Assembly (NCBI GenBank): GCA_964649825.1 | Contig: CAZYQW010000122.1 | Location: forward strand, 1-64,000 | Direction: 5' to 3' | DNA length: 64,000 nucleotides | Source: CAZYQW01 sp964649825 | GTDB lineage: Bacteria > Planctomycetota > B15-G4 > JADJEK01 | In this document: in pieces, positions 9,432 through 17,630 of the stretch | Layout: each line of letters begins with the position of its first letter | Position numbering within the stretch: position 1 is the first letter of the stretch | The notes under the pieces: generated by a model | Told to the model about the DNA's origin: nothing | Database searches by the model: none | What the model saw: only the letters and a program-made list of their open reading frames with translations | Made by a program: the position numbers and the translations under genes

Positions 9432-9692
9432 TCAGGATGGATTTATTGACCCACCCAGCCCCTCGTAGCAATCCCGGGTCGGCCGGCACGCGTCCAGGGA
9501 GACATCCTCCGCGCGCGACGAGATTGCACGGCATGTCCGCGCGCACCAGTAGAGGTGCTGGTCGTCGCTCGCTTCGTTGACGTAGCCGTGGCGGGATGCC
9601 TCGTCGAACTCCGTCGTGTAGTACATCTCTTTGGTGCGAAGGTGGACACAGACGCGATGGCCGCTGGGGGCCGTCCGGTTCAGGAACGTCAT
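9432..9692 (-). CDS. Small Cys-rich protein
   Basis: An 86-residue protein with a strong Shine-Dalgarno (GGAGG, 6 nt before the ATG). It starts 16 bp after the stop of the FAD-binding subunit gene, so it is the last gene of the molybdenum hydroxylase operon. It has several Cys residues ('RVCVHLRTKEMYY', 'YWCARTCRAI', 'DACRPTRDCYEG'), suggesting metal binding or a structural zinc site; the metal is inference. I recall similar short hypothetical proteins ending in '(R/S)xC(F/Y)E' but cannot name a family. Confidence 0.72.
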   Translation of the reverse strand: MTFLNRTAPSGHRVCVHLRTKEMYYTTEFDEASRHGYVNEASDDQHLYWCARTCRAISSRAEDVSLDACRPTRDCYEGLGGSINPS

Positions 9693-9708
9693 CGTCAGCC
9701 TCCGGTTG

Positions 9709-10686
9709 CTAGCTCACGCGGCCCGCGGCGAGGCGCAGCACCCGCGCGACCGCCACCTTCACGAGTTCGACCTTCGTGCCATTCTGCGGCAGCGGGCTCG
9801 CGCCGCGGATCGCCGACTGGGCCGCAGCCTCGATGGCGGCGTCATCGAGCTCGCGACCGAGCAGCGCGTCCCGAACGTCGACCGGCCACGGCCGCGGCGC
9901 GACGTGGCCAAGCACGACCTCGACGCGTTCGACCCGCCCACCGTCGACCTCGACGTACGCCGACGCCGCTACCTCCGGCCAGTCGAGACCCCGCCGATGG
10001 CGCACCTCGTAGGTCGCGCTCGACGGTCGCGCCGCCGGAATCCGGATGAACGCGAGGAGCTCGTTCGCGGCGAGCCGCACCTCGCGCTCGCCCTCTCGCG
10101 CCGGGGTTCGAAACAGGTCGCGCACCGCCACCTCGCGCTGGCCGCTGGGCCCGACGACCACGCAGCGGGCTCCCAGCGCGATGAGCGCGGGGGCGAGGCT
10201 CGACGGGTGAACGAACTTCGCGTCGCCGTCGTTCCCGAAGATCGCGTGGTAGCGATGATCGCCGTCCGCAACCATCGATCGGCCCTCCTTCACCGCGAGG
10301 AGTCCGTGCCCGCGGCGGAAGTACCAGCACCGCGGCCGCTGCAGGAGTTCGCCGCCGACGGTGCCCATCGCGCGCATCTGCGGGCCCCGGATCCCGTCGG
10401 CGGCCTGGATCAGCGCCGGGTAGCGGTCGCGAACCGATCGCGACGCGAGGAGGTCGTCGAGCGTCGTCATCGCGCCGATCGATACCCCGTCGCCGTCGGG
10501 TCGGATCCCCTTCAGCTCATCGATGTCGCCGAGGCTGACGAGCCGCTTCGGCGAGATCACGAAGTCCTTCATCAGGCCGAGGAGGTCGGTCCCGCCCGCG
10601 AGCGCGACGGCGTCGTCGAACGTCGGGCCGAGGAGGGCCACCGCCTCGGCCAAGCTCGAGGGGTTCGCGTACTCGAATCGATTCAC
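9709..10686 (-). CDS. FAD-binding subunit of a xanthine dehydrogenase-family oxidoreductase
   Basis: 325 residues from a GTG at 10686 that overlaps the stop of the molybdopterin subunit (GTGA). It carries electrons between the iron-sulfur subunit and FAD. The family pattern is clear: 'ALAGGTDLLGLMKD' near the N-terminus, 'GAMTTLDDLL', and 'MGTVGGELLQRPRCWYFRRG', then the C-terminal CO_deh_flav_C-type part with 'RRGLDWPEVAASAYV'. The length is typical for medium-chain FAD subunits (about 280-330). It works with the genes at 10683-13438. Confidence 0.9.
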   Translation of the reverse strand: MNRFEYANPSSLAEAVALLGPTFDDAVALAGGTDLLGLMKDFVISPKRLVSLGDIDELKGIRPDGDGVSIGAMTTLDDLLASRSVRDRYPALIQAADGIRGPQMRAMGTVGGELLQRPRCWYFRRGHGLLAVKEGRSMVADGDHRYHAIFGNDGDAKFVHPSSLAPALIALGARCVVVGPSGQREVAVRDLFRTPAREGEREVRLAANELLAFIRIPAARPSSATYEVRHRRGLDWPEVAASAYVEVDGGRVERVEVVLGHVAPRPWPVDVRDALLGRELDDAAIEAAAQSAIRGASPLPQNGTKVELVKVAVARVLRLAAGRVS

Positions 10687-12809
10687 GAGGCACCTCCCTT
10701 GCCGAGCGCGGCCAGGACGTTCCGCGGCGTGAACGGCGCGTGGGGAACGCGGACGCCGGCCGCGTTCGCGACCGCGTTCGCGACGGCGGCAAGCGGCGAG
10801 ATGACGGGGGGCTCCCCCAGCCCGATCACGCCGCGACCGTGATGCGCATCGGTCTGCATCATGTGGACGACGATCTCGCCCACGTCGCCGATGCCGGCGA
10901 GCCGGTAGAACTCCATGTCGGGGTTCAGGCATTGTCCCGTGACCGGATCCATGATCCTCTCCTCGAACAACGCCGACGTGATGCCCATGATGCAGCCGCC
11001 GAAAACCTGGCTCTCGGCCGTCGTGAGGTTGACGACCGTCCCGCAGTCCTGGACCGCCACGAGCTTCACCATCGAAACGACGCCGGTCTCGACGTCGACC
11101 TCGACCTCGGCCATCTGGACGCCTCCGACCCCCTGGTTCATGAGGTCCCGGTCCGTCCGGCCGTTGCCGACGATCGGCTCGCGACCGATCAAGGCGCACG
11201 CGTCCTTGAAGCTCATCGAGCGGCTCGCGTCGGAGCCGACGAAGATGCGTCCGTCCTTCGCGATCAGCTCGTCCGGGTTCGCTTCGAGCTCCGGGGCCAC
11301 CTTGGCCATGAGCTGGTTGATCGCGTCGATCGCCGCCGTACGGGAGGACGAGCTGATCCCGCCGACCGTGGTGCTGCCGCCGGACGGGCCGGACGGCGGC
11401 AACGTGTTCTCCCCGATGTGGACGGTGATCGCCTCCAGCGGTAGACCGAGCGTCTCGGCGGTCACGACGGCGAGGACGGAGCGCGTGCCGACGCCGAGAT
11501 CCTGCGTGCCGCACTCGACGTCTACCTTGCCGGACGGCTGGATCGTCGTGCGGCAGTTGCTGTCGTGTCCACCACCGCCCCACGCGTGCAGCGACATGCC
11601 GAGTCCGCGCCGCAGGACGCCGGACTTCGCGGAACGCGGCGTCCACCGGCCGCGCCAGCCGATCAGGCCGGCCGCGACGTCGATCTCCTCCGCGTACACG
11701 TCGGGGATGTCGGTGAACTCCAGGTTCTTCTTGAAGAACTCGATCGGGTCCATCCCGATCGCTGCCGCCGCGTCCTCGGCCGCCGCCATCGTGACGAGAC
11801 ACATCTGCGGATGGCCGGGAGCGCGCCAGGCTCGCGCCGGGCCGGTGTTCGTCCGGATGTTGGAGTGGACGCGCCGGTGCGGCACCTTGGTGAAGAGGTA
11901 CGGCATCCGCAGGTCGCCGCTGCGGGTGGGGCCGCCGGACCCCCACGACGTGAAGTCCCACGCCGCCATCGTCCCGTCGGCTCGCACGCCGAGCTTCACC
12001 CGGCCGTAGCCGGACGGCCGCGACCCGCCCACCATGATCTCGTGGTCGCGCTCGAGAAGCGCCTTGACGGGCCGACCCGTCTCGCTCGAGATCCGCACGC
12101 ACTCGCGGTCCCATACGTCGAACTGGAACTTGCTGCCGAACCCGCCGCCCAAGTGCTGGCAGATGGCATGCACGTTCTTCGCGTCCGTGCCGAGCTCATC
12201 CGCGACGTCGCTGCCGATGCTCGAGATCCGCTGCGACGACATCCATGCCGTCGCGTGATCCTCGCCGTCGACCTCGACGACGCTCCCGTGCGGCTCGAGG
12301 CAGCAGTGGGTGATGATCGGGCAGCCGTACTCCCCTTCGACGACGGTCTCCGCGGCGGCGAACGCCGCATCCACCTCCCCCTGCTCGCGGGCTCGACCCT
12401 GGTCGATCCACGCCTCGCCGGCCGCGTCGTCGACGTCGCGCACGTTGTGCTCGAGCACTTCGTAGTCGACGCGGATCCGCCGCGCCGCCTCGCGCGCGAT
12501 CTCCTCCGTCTCGGCCGCGACGACCGCCACCTCGAACCCGGCCCATGGGATCGCGGTCCCTGGCTCGAGGATCGCCCGCGCGACCACGACGCCCGCCATC
12601 CGCCTCGCGTCGTCGACGTCCACGCCGCGCACCTTGGCGTGTCCGTGCGGGCAGAGCGTGAACTTGGCGAAGAGCATCTTCGGCCGGTTGATGTCGAGCG
12701 TGTACTTCGCGCTCCCGGTCACTTTGTCCGGGCCATCGACGCGCGCCGACCGCCGGCCGAGATAGGTGGTGGTCTCGAGCTTGGGCCAGGCCTTCTCGAC
12801 GCGACGCAT
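10683..12809 (-). CDS. Molybdopterin-binding catalytic subunit, xanthine dehydrogenase family
   Basis: 708 residues. The start at 12809 shares one base with the upstream stop (TGATG) and begins 'MRRVEKAWPKLETTTYLG'. The aldehyde oxidase/xanthine dehydrogenase a/b hammerhead domain comes first ('VDGPDKVTGSAKYTLDI'), then the molybdopterin domains with 'HLGGGFGSKFQ' and 'ARAWRAPGHPQM'. The C-terminal 'GVIGLGEPPV' supplies the conserved catalytic Glu (E666). Substrate cannot be told; an aldehyde or N-heterocycle hydroxylase is likely. Cofactor loading must precede export, which fits the Tat signal on the partner subunit. Confidence 0.93.
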   Translation of the reverse strand: MRRVEKAWPKLETTTYLGRRSARVDGPDKVTGSAKYTLDINRPKMLFAKFTLCPHGHAKVRGVDVDDARRMAGVVVARAILEPGTAIPWAGFEVAVVAAETEEIAREAARRIRVDYEVLEHNVRDVDDAAGEAWIDQGRAREQGEVDAAFAAAETVVEGEYGCPIITHCCLEPHGSVVEVDGEDHATAWMSSQRISSIGSDVADELGTDAKNVHAICQHLGGGFGSKFQFDVWDRECVRISSETGRPVKALLERDHEIMVGGSRPSGYGRVKLGVRADGTMAAWDFTSWGSGGPTRSGDLRMPYLFTKVPHRRVHSNIRTNTGPARAWRAPGHPQMCLVTMAAAEDAAAAIGMDPIEFFKKNLEFTDIPDVYAEEIDVAAGLIGWRGRWTPRSAKSGVLRRGLGMSLHAWGGGGHDSNCRTTIQPSGKVDVECGTQDLGVGTRSVLAVVTAETLGLPLEAITVHIGENTLPPSGPSGGSTTVGGISSSSRTAAIDAINQLMAKVAPELEANPDELIAKDGRIFVGSDASRSMSFKDACALIGREPIVGNGRTDRDLMNQGVGGVQMAEVEVDVETGVVSMVKLVAVQDCGTVVNLTTAESQVFGGCIMGITSALFEERIMDPVTGQCLNPDMEFYRLAGIGDVGEIVVHMMQTDAHHGRGVIGLGEPPVISPLAAVANAVANAAGVRVPHAPFTPRNVLAALGKGGAS

Positions 12810-13438
12810 CAGCGGCCTCCCTTTCGCTTGGCCTCGGCCGCCTCGAGGACGGCGCGGCGGATCCCGACGTACGTTCCGCACCGGCAGAGGTTGCCTCCCA
12901 GGCCGTTCTCGACGTCGTGGCTCGTCGGGTTCTCGTTCCCGCGGAGGAACGACTCGCACGCGACCACGAAGCCCGGGGTGCAGAACCCGCACTGCTGAGC
13001 GTCGTGCTTCACGAACGCGGCCTGGATCGCGGCCAGCTCGCCGTCGGTCGCCAGGCTCTCGACGGTCTCGATCCGCTTGCCCGCCGCCGTGATCGCGAGC
13101 ATCGTGCACGCGTAGACGGCCTTCCCGTCGACCATCACGGTGCAGGCGCCGCACGTCGCACGGTCGCAGACCTTCTTGGCGCCGGTCAGGTCGAGCCGGT
13201 TGCGCAACGCGTCGAGCAGCGTCACCCGCGGCTCGACGTCGACGCTCCGGTCGGCGCCGTTCACGTTCAGCGTGATCCGGACCGGCTCGGGCCCGACCAC
13301 GTTCTGGGGGCGCGATCGCGGCTCCGTCCCCTCGGCTTCGATCATGCCGGGGAGGGCCCCGGCGGCGACGGCTCCCGCCCCGACTCCTCCGATGCCTTGG
13401 AGGAAGCGGCGCCGGGAGAACCCCTGCGAATCGCTCAT
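12809..13438 (-). CDS. Tat-exported 2Fe-2S subunit of the molybdenum hydroxylase
   Basis: 209 residues. The N-terminus has a twin-arginine signal (SRRRFLQGIGGVGAGAVAAGALPG), so the complex is probably carried to the periplasm. The plant-type ferredoxin domain has its Cys set in 'CDRATCGACTV...AC', and the second [2Fe-2S] domain has 'CGFCTPGF' and 'NLCRCGTY'. The start at 13438 is preceded by GAAGGA. First gene of the operon that runs to 9432. It passes electrons from the molybdenum site to FAD. Confidence 0.93.
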   Translation of the reverse strand: MSDSQGFSRRRFLQGIGGVGAGAVAAGALPGMIEAEGTEPRSRPQNVVGPEPVRITLNVNGADRSVDVEPRVTLLDALRNRLDLTGAKKVCDRATCGACTVMVDGKAVYACTMLAITAAGKRIETVESLATDGELAAIQAAFVKHDAQQCGFCTPGFVVACESFLRGNENPTSHDVENGLGGNLCRCGTYVGIRRAVLEAAEAKRKGGR

Positions 13439-13593
13439 GCGGACGTTCCTTCGCTCGAGAATGCGGCGTGCGGACGGTCGGGGATCGTAGACGGCGCCGG
13501 CCAGGCACGCCAGGGAAGTCCGCCGGCCGGTTCCGAACTCCGCCGCGGGCCGGCGCCACGCCGCCTCGAGGATCGCCGCGGCCGGAGCGACCG

Positions 13594-14367
13594 TCAACGC
13601 GTGGGCCGCTCCCGGTCCGGTGAGCGGACGCCCGCCTCGATCGCCGCGTAGCGCGCGGCGAAGTCTCCGTCCCCCGCACCGGCGATCAGCTCGAGCAGTC
13701 CCGCGCGGCCGACGGTGTCGAGCCAGCGCTTCACCTCGCGACGCGCGGTCGCGCGACTCAACGCCGCGTCGCGCGAGAAGAAACCCTCGCGCGTCGCGAG
13801 GGACTCGAGCGACGGCGCGTCCGCCCCGTCCTTCGAGAGCTCCCGCCATGCCGCGTCGGAGTGCTCGGCGCGCTCGTCGACCTGCATCGCGAGCCCCTCG
13901 ACGAACCAGAACGGCGTGTCGAAGGTGTACGACCAGAAGCCGGCGCGGTGGACGTGCTCGGCGTGCACGAGCTCCTGCGCCACGAGGTCGATCGACGCGA
14001 ACGCCTTCGGACCGAGGACGACGTGCGTGGCCCCCACCACCGTCGCGTAGGTCGCGGCGGGCTCTCGCGCCAAGTACGGCTTCATCGCGACCAGGTCTCG
14101 ACCGGCGAGGATCACCGGCGCGGCGGTGGCCGCGCCGAACAACCCGGCGACCCTCGCGTTGCCGTCGGCGATCATCGACAGCAGGAGGAGCAGGTCCTCC
14201 TCGTCGAGGTCGGGCGCGACGTAGACGTCCTCCTTCACGTGCCGCAGGTTGGAGAAGGCGACGAGATGGCAACGGACGACCGTTGGGTTCAAGATCGCCC
14301 ACACGACCACCGGGGCGAGCAGGAACACGACGAACGCGACCAGGAGGTGCTTCTTGCGGCGCGACAT
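13594..14367 (-). CDS. Membrane-anchored protein with degenerate zincin-like motif
   Basis: 257 residues. An N-terminal Lys/Arg-rich end and one membrane segment (HLLVAFVVFLLAPVVVWAI) anchor it; the rest lies outside the cytoplasm. Around residue 131 it has QELVH, the position where gluzincin peptidases have HExxH, so the first metal His is replaced by Gln. The region around it ('GFWSYTFDTPFWFVEGLAM') resembles the part of zincins after the metal site that holds the third ligand Glu. It may be an inactive or altered peptidase relative. The 215 bp upstream hold divergent promoters shared with the VIT/VWA gene. Confidence 0.75.
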   Translation of the reverse strand: MSRRKKHLLVAFVVFLLAPVVVWAILNPTVVRCHLVAFSNLRHVKEDVYVAPDLDEEDLLLLLSMIADGNARVAGLFGAATAAPVILAGRDLVAMKPYLAREPAATYATVVGATHVVLGPKAFASIDLVAQELVHAEHVHRAGFWSYTFDTPFWFVEGLAMQVDERAEHSDAAWRELSKDGADAPSLESLATREGFFSRDAALSRATARREVKRWLDTVGRAGLLELIAGAGDGDFAARYAAIEAGVRSPDRERPTR

Positions 14368-14583
14368 GGGTCCGCACCCTACGCGATTCCACCCATGACC
14401 ACGTCGGCCACGTGAGCATTCGATGTCGCCGCGTCGATCATCGACTGCTCATTCGGAACGGCTCCGATTCAGCGGGCGCTCGCCCAACTCCCTTCAACGA
14501 AGTCGGATGAGGAGTCCGATCGGATTGGCTCGTGATCCGCTGATCCACCGGCGGTCGAACTCGAAAACGAGAGGAGCTCAGCC

Positions 14584-16566
14584 ATGCTCAACCGTTGGCT
14601 CGTCGGAATCACGGTCGCCATCCTCGGCCCGCAGGTGGCGCGCGGCGCCGGCACGCTCATCCCGACCCGGGCGCCCGATCAACCGGTCCGGATCGTGTCG
14701 CATGACGTCGACGTCGTCATCAACAACGGGTTCGCACGCACCGCGGTGACCCAGGTCTTCCACAACCCGAACTCGCTCGACCTCGAGGCGACTTACCGCT
14801 TCCCGCTCCCCAAGAGCGCGTCGCTGGCGGAGGTCTCGATCCAGATCGGCGATGTCGTCATGGAGGGCGAGGTCGTCATGAAGTCACGTGCCGAGGAGAT
14901 CTACGAGGAGGAGAAGGAGGCCGGCCGCGACGCGGGCAAGGCGGAGAAGGACGAGTTCAAGACCTTCGAGTTCCATGTGACCCCGGTCCGCGCCCGCGCC
15001 GACACCGCGATGCGGTTCGTCTACTACCAGCCGCTCCCGATCGACACCGGCGTCGGCCGCTATCTCTACCCGCTCGAGGAGGGCGGCACGGACGAGTGCG
15101 CGCTCGAGTTCTGGACCACGCATGACGTGGTCGACGAACGGTTCTCGATCACGGTCGAGGTGAAGTCCGCGTCGCCGATCGACGACGTGCGCGTACCCGG
15201 CTTCGACGACGCCCAGATCGACTGCTTCGGCGACGGCCACTTCAAGGTGCGCGTGGAGCGACGCGGCGGCTCGCTCGCGAACGACTTCATCCTCTACTAC
15301 GCGCTGCGGGACGGCCTTCCGGGCCGCGTCGAGCTGATCCCGTACCGCGCCGACCAAAGCCGCCCCGGCACTTTCATGATGGTGGTGACGCCGGGCATCG
15401 ATCTGGAGCCGCTCGACAGTGGCGCGGACTACGTCTTCGTGCTCGACGTGTCGGGCAGCATGAAGCCGAAGCTCGCCACGATGGCGGACGGCGTGAAGCG
15501 GGTGCTCGGCGAATTGAAGGCGGGCGACCGCTTCCGCGTCATCCTGTTCAGCCGCGGTGCGCAGGACCTGACCGGAGGCTACGAGGACGTCACCCCCCAC
15601 GCCGTCGCATACACGACTCGCGAGCTCGATGCGCTTCGGAGCGGCGGGGGCACGAATCTGTACTCCGGCCTCGCGATGGCGCTCGGCGAACTCGACGACG
15701 AACGAGCGACGAGCATCGTCCTCGTGACCGACGCCGTCGCGAACGTAGGCCCGGTCGGCGGCGGCGAGTTCCGCGAGCTCCTCCAGCGGTACGACGTGCG
15801 CGTCTTCGGGTTCCTGCTCGGGAACAGCGCGAACTGGCCGCTGATGCGCGCGATCTGCGACGCGAGCGGCGGCTTCTCCGCCGGCGTGTCGAACGAGGAC
15901 GACATCGTCGGCCAGCTCGTCCTTGCGAAGTCGAAGGTGACGCACGAGTGCCTCCACGACGCCCAGCTTCGCGTGCATGGCGTCAAGACGCTCGACACGT
16001 CGGACGAGCTCCTCGGCAACGTCTATCGCGGCCAGCAGCTCGTCTTCTTCGGCCGCTACGAACGCGGCGGGACGGCCGTCGTGTCGCTTGACGCGCGCAT
16101 CACCGGCGTGGAGAAGACGTACACGACGACGTTCGAGTTCCCCGAGGTCGCGACCGGCGACCCAGAAATCGAGCGGCTCTGGGCGCTCGACCAGATCGAG
16201 CGCACGGAGGACCGGGAGAACACGGGCGAGCTCTCCGCCGAAGCCGCGCGGGAACGGATCACCGACCTCGGCCTCGCCTACCAGCTCGTGACCGATCACA
16301 CCTCGATGATCGTCCTGTCCGACGAGGCGTTCGCGCGGCACGGCGTCGAGCGTACGAACCAGGACCGCGTCGCGCGGGAGCGGTACGCGCAGACCGTCCG
16401 CGCCGGGCAACCACCGCAGGATCGCCAGGTCGATCCGCAGCAGCCGCTCACCCACGGCCAGTCGCCGCGACGCCGCGGGGCGGGCGCGATCGATCCGGTG
16501 ACCGTCCTGCTCGCGCTGCTGCTCCTGGCCGGCGTCGGCACGGCGAGCCGAGGACGGGCGGCGTGA
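14584..16566 (+). CDS. VIT and VWA domain surface protein with C-terminal sorting signal
   Basis: 660 residues. AGGAG lies 8 nt before the ATG. A signal peptide is followed by a VIT domain (about 30-150: 'FARTAVTQVFHNPNS', 'YRFPLPKSASLAEVSI'), then a von Willebrand A domain (about 278-460) with an intact MIDAS motif DVSGS and 'GGGTNLYSGL'. The C-terminus has an Arg-rich linker, a Gly/Ala/Asp stretch ('GAGAIDP'), a hydrophobic segment (VTVLLALLLLAGVGTA) and a basic end (SRGRAA), the tripartite form of a GlyGly-CTERM type signal. The next gene, overlapping by 4 bp, encodes a rhombosortase-like protease, its probable processing enzyme. It resembles the VIT/VWA sortase-target proteins of marine proteobacteria. 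Confidence 0.9.
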   Translation: MLNRWLVGITVAILGPQVARGAGTLIPTRAPDQPVRIVSHDVDVVINNGFARTAVTQVFHNPNSLDLEATYRFPLPKSASLAEVSIQIGDVVMEGEVVMKSRAEEIYEEEKEAGRDAGKAEKDEFKTFEFHVTPVRARADTAMRFVYYQPLPIDTGVGRYLYPLEEGGTDECALEFWTTHDVVDERFSITVEVKSASPIDDVRVPGFDDAQIDCFGDGHFKVRVERRGGSLANDFILYYALRDGLPGRVELIPYRADQSRPGTFMMVVTPGIDLEPLDSGADYVFVLDVSGSMKPKLATMADGVKRVLGELKAGDRFRVILFSRGAQDLTGGYEDVTPHAVAYTTRELDALRSGGGTNLYSGLAMALGELDDERATSIVLVTDAVANVGPVGGGEFRELLQRYDVRVFGFLLGNSANWPLMRAICDASGGFSAGVSNEDDIVGQLVLAKSKVTHECLHDAQLRVHGVKTLDTSDELLGNVYRGQQLVFFGRYERGGTAVVSLDARITGVEKTYTTTFEFPEVATGDPEIERLWALDQIERTEDRENTGELSAEAARERITDLGLAYQLVTDHTSMIVLSDEAFARHGVERTNQDRVARERYAQTVRAGQPPQDRQVDPQQPLTHGQSPRRRGAGAIDPVTVLLALLLLAGVGTASRGRAA

Positions 16567-17183
16567 GGGTCGTCGAGCTCGTTCGGGCGACGGGGCGCGG
16601 CGCCGTCGCCTCGTTCCTCCTCGCGGCGGCGGCGGTGCTCGCGTTCGTCACGCCGTCGCTCGACGCCGCGCTCGACCTGCGGCGCGACCTCGTCCTCGGT
16701 GGCGAGTGGTGGCGGCTCGTCACCGGGCACCTGAGCCACGCGTCGGCGTCGCAGCTCGCCTGGAACGTGCTCGCCTTCCTCGCGCTCGGCGTCGCGGTCG
16801 AGCGCCTCGACCGCCGCGCGTTCCTCGCGACGGTCGGCCTGTCGACGGTCGCGGTCTCGATCGCGGTGCTCCTCGCGCGACCCGACCTCGTCGTCTACTC
16901 CGGGCTGTCGGGCGTCTCCTCGGCGCTGTTCGCGTTCCTCGCGGTCCGCTCGCTGGCGTCGCGACGTCTCTCGCGGCGCGCGATCGCGATCGCCGCCGCC
17001 GCGGGCGGGCTCTTCCTCGCGAAGCTCCTGTACGAGTCGCTCACCGGGAGCTGCGCGTTCGTGCCGGACGGTGGCGACTTCGAGCCGCTCCCGATCGCCC
17101 ACTTCGTCGGCGCGACGGCCGGGATCGGGGTGGCGGTGCTCGCGGCGGGACGACAGACTGGCTCGACGCCATGGGAACCCTGA
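16563..17183 (+). CDS. rrtA: Rhombosortase-like rhomboid intramembrane protease
   Basis: 206 residues with about six membrane segments. The GTG start overlaps the stop of the VIT/VWA gene (GTGA). Rhomboid catalytic parts are visible: 'GHLSHASASQLAWNVLAFLALG' in the early segments, the serine in GLSG (S116) and the histidine in 'IAHFVGATAG' (H180). Short length and the partner gene fit the rhombosortase branch, which cleaves GlyGly-CTERM tails. The last 20 residues lie inside a 138-bp block duplicated at 24533, so the original C-terminus may have been changed by that rearrangement. Confidence 0.82.
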   Translation: MRVVELVRATGRGAVASFLLAAAAVLAFVTPSLDAALDLRRDLVLGGEWWRLVTGHLSHASASQLAWNVLAFLALGVAVERLDRRAFLATVGLSTVAVSIAVLLARPDLVVYSGLSGVSSALFAFLAVRSLASRRLSRRAIAIAAAAGGLFLAKLLYESLTGSCAFVPDGGDFEPLPIAHFVGATAGIGVAVLAAGRQTGSTPWEP

Positions 17184-17258
17184 CGACCACGATCTACTTC
17201 GACGCCGACGGATGCCCCGTCAAGGAAGAGATCCATCGGGTCGCGCGGAGACACCAGG
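17121..17258 (+). repeat. 138-bp duplicated block (copy of 24533-24670)
   Basis: Gapless match to 24533-24670 with a few substitutions. It covers the end of the rhombosortase gene and the first 29 codons of a yaiI-type gene. The match stops abruptly after 'ACACCAGG', where the intact yaiI copy continues and this copy turns into unrelated sequence. Confidence 0.9.
17171..17258 (+). pseudogene. Truncated yaiI (UPF0178) start
   Basis: Only the first 29 codons remain (MGTLTTTIYFDADGCPVKEE...). The intact gene at 24583-25056 has the same start. The reading frame is lost beyond the duplicated block. It is a fragment with no function expected. Confidence 0.85.
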
Positions 17259-17540
17259 GATGCCATCACCGGCGCCCTGATCCGCGGCCGCATCGAGGCT
17301 CGCGACGTGCTCCGCGTCCGATCTTGGCGGCTGAGTCGGGCAGCACCTCGCTCGGATGGACGAGGGTCACGCGTACGTCGTGGCGCCAGAGCTCCTCGCG
17401 CCAAGCCCTCGGTCATTCCGCGCAGCGCGAACTTCGAGGCCGCGCGACGAACGCAGCGGCGATCGCGCGGCCGAGCCCTTCGCCCCCCCGTGATCAGCGC
17501 CTTCGCACCTTCGAGCTTCAAGGTGACTTTCTCGTGGCCA
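17259..17540 (-). pseudogene. Broken short-chain dehydrogenase/reductase gene
   Basis: On the minus strand the SDR start is readable as 'LKLEGAKALITGG' followed, after a frameshift, by 'GEGLGRAIAAAFVAR'. This is the Rossmann TGxxxGxG region. The central 100 or more residues are missing, then 'AASKFALRGMTEGL' (the S-K part of the active-site helix) and, in yet another frame, 'REELWRHDVRVTLVHP' follow. At least two frameshifts and a large internal deletion make it a clear pseudogene. Confidence 0.8.
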
Positions 17541-17630
17541 GCGGACTCCCGCCGATGGCAACGCGGGAGGGGGGCGTTCGGCGGGGGTCGGATCGAGTAC
17601 CATCGGGCCGTCCCCGGAGGAGGATCGAAG

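Noticed and set aside
13963..13977. Active metallopeptidase site
   Set aside because: The motif is QELVH, lacking the first His needed for zinc binding.
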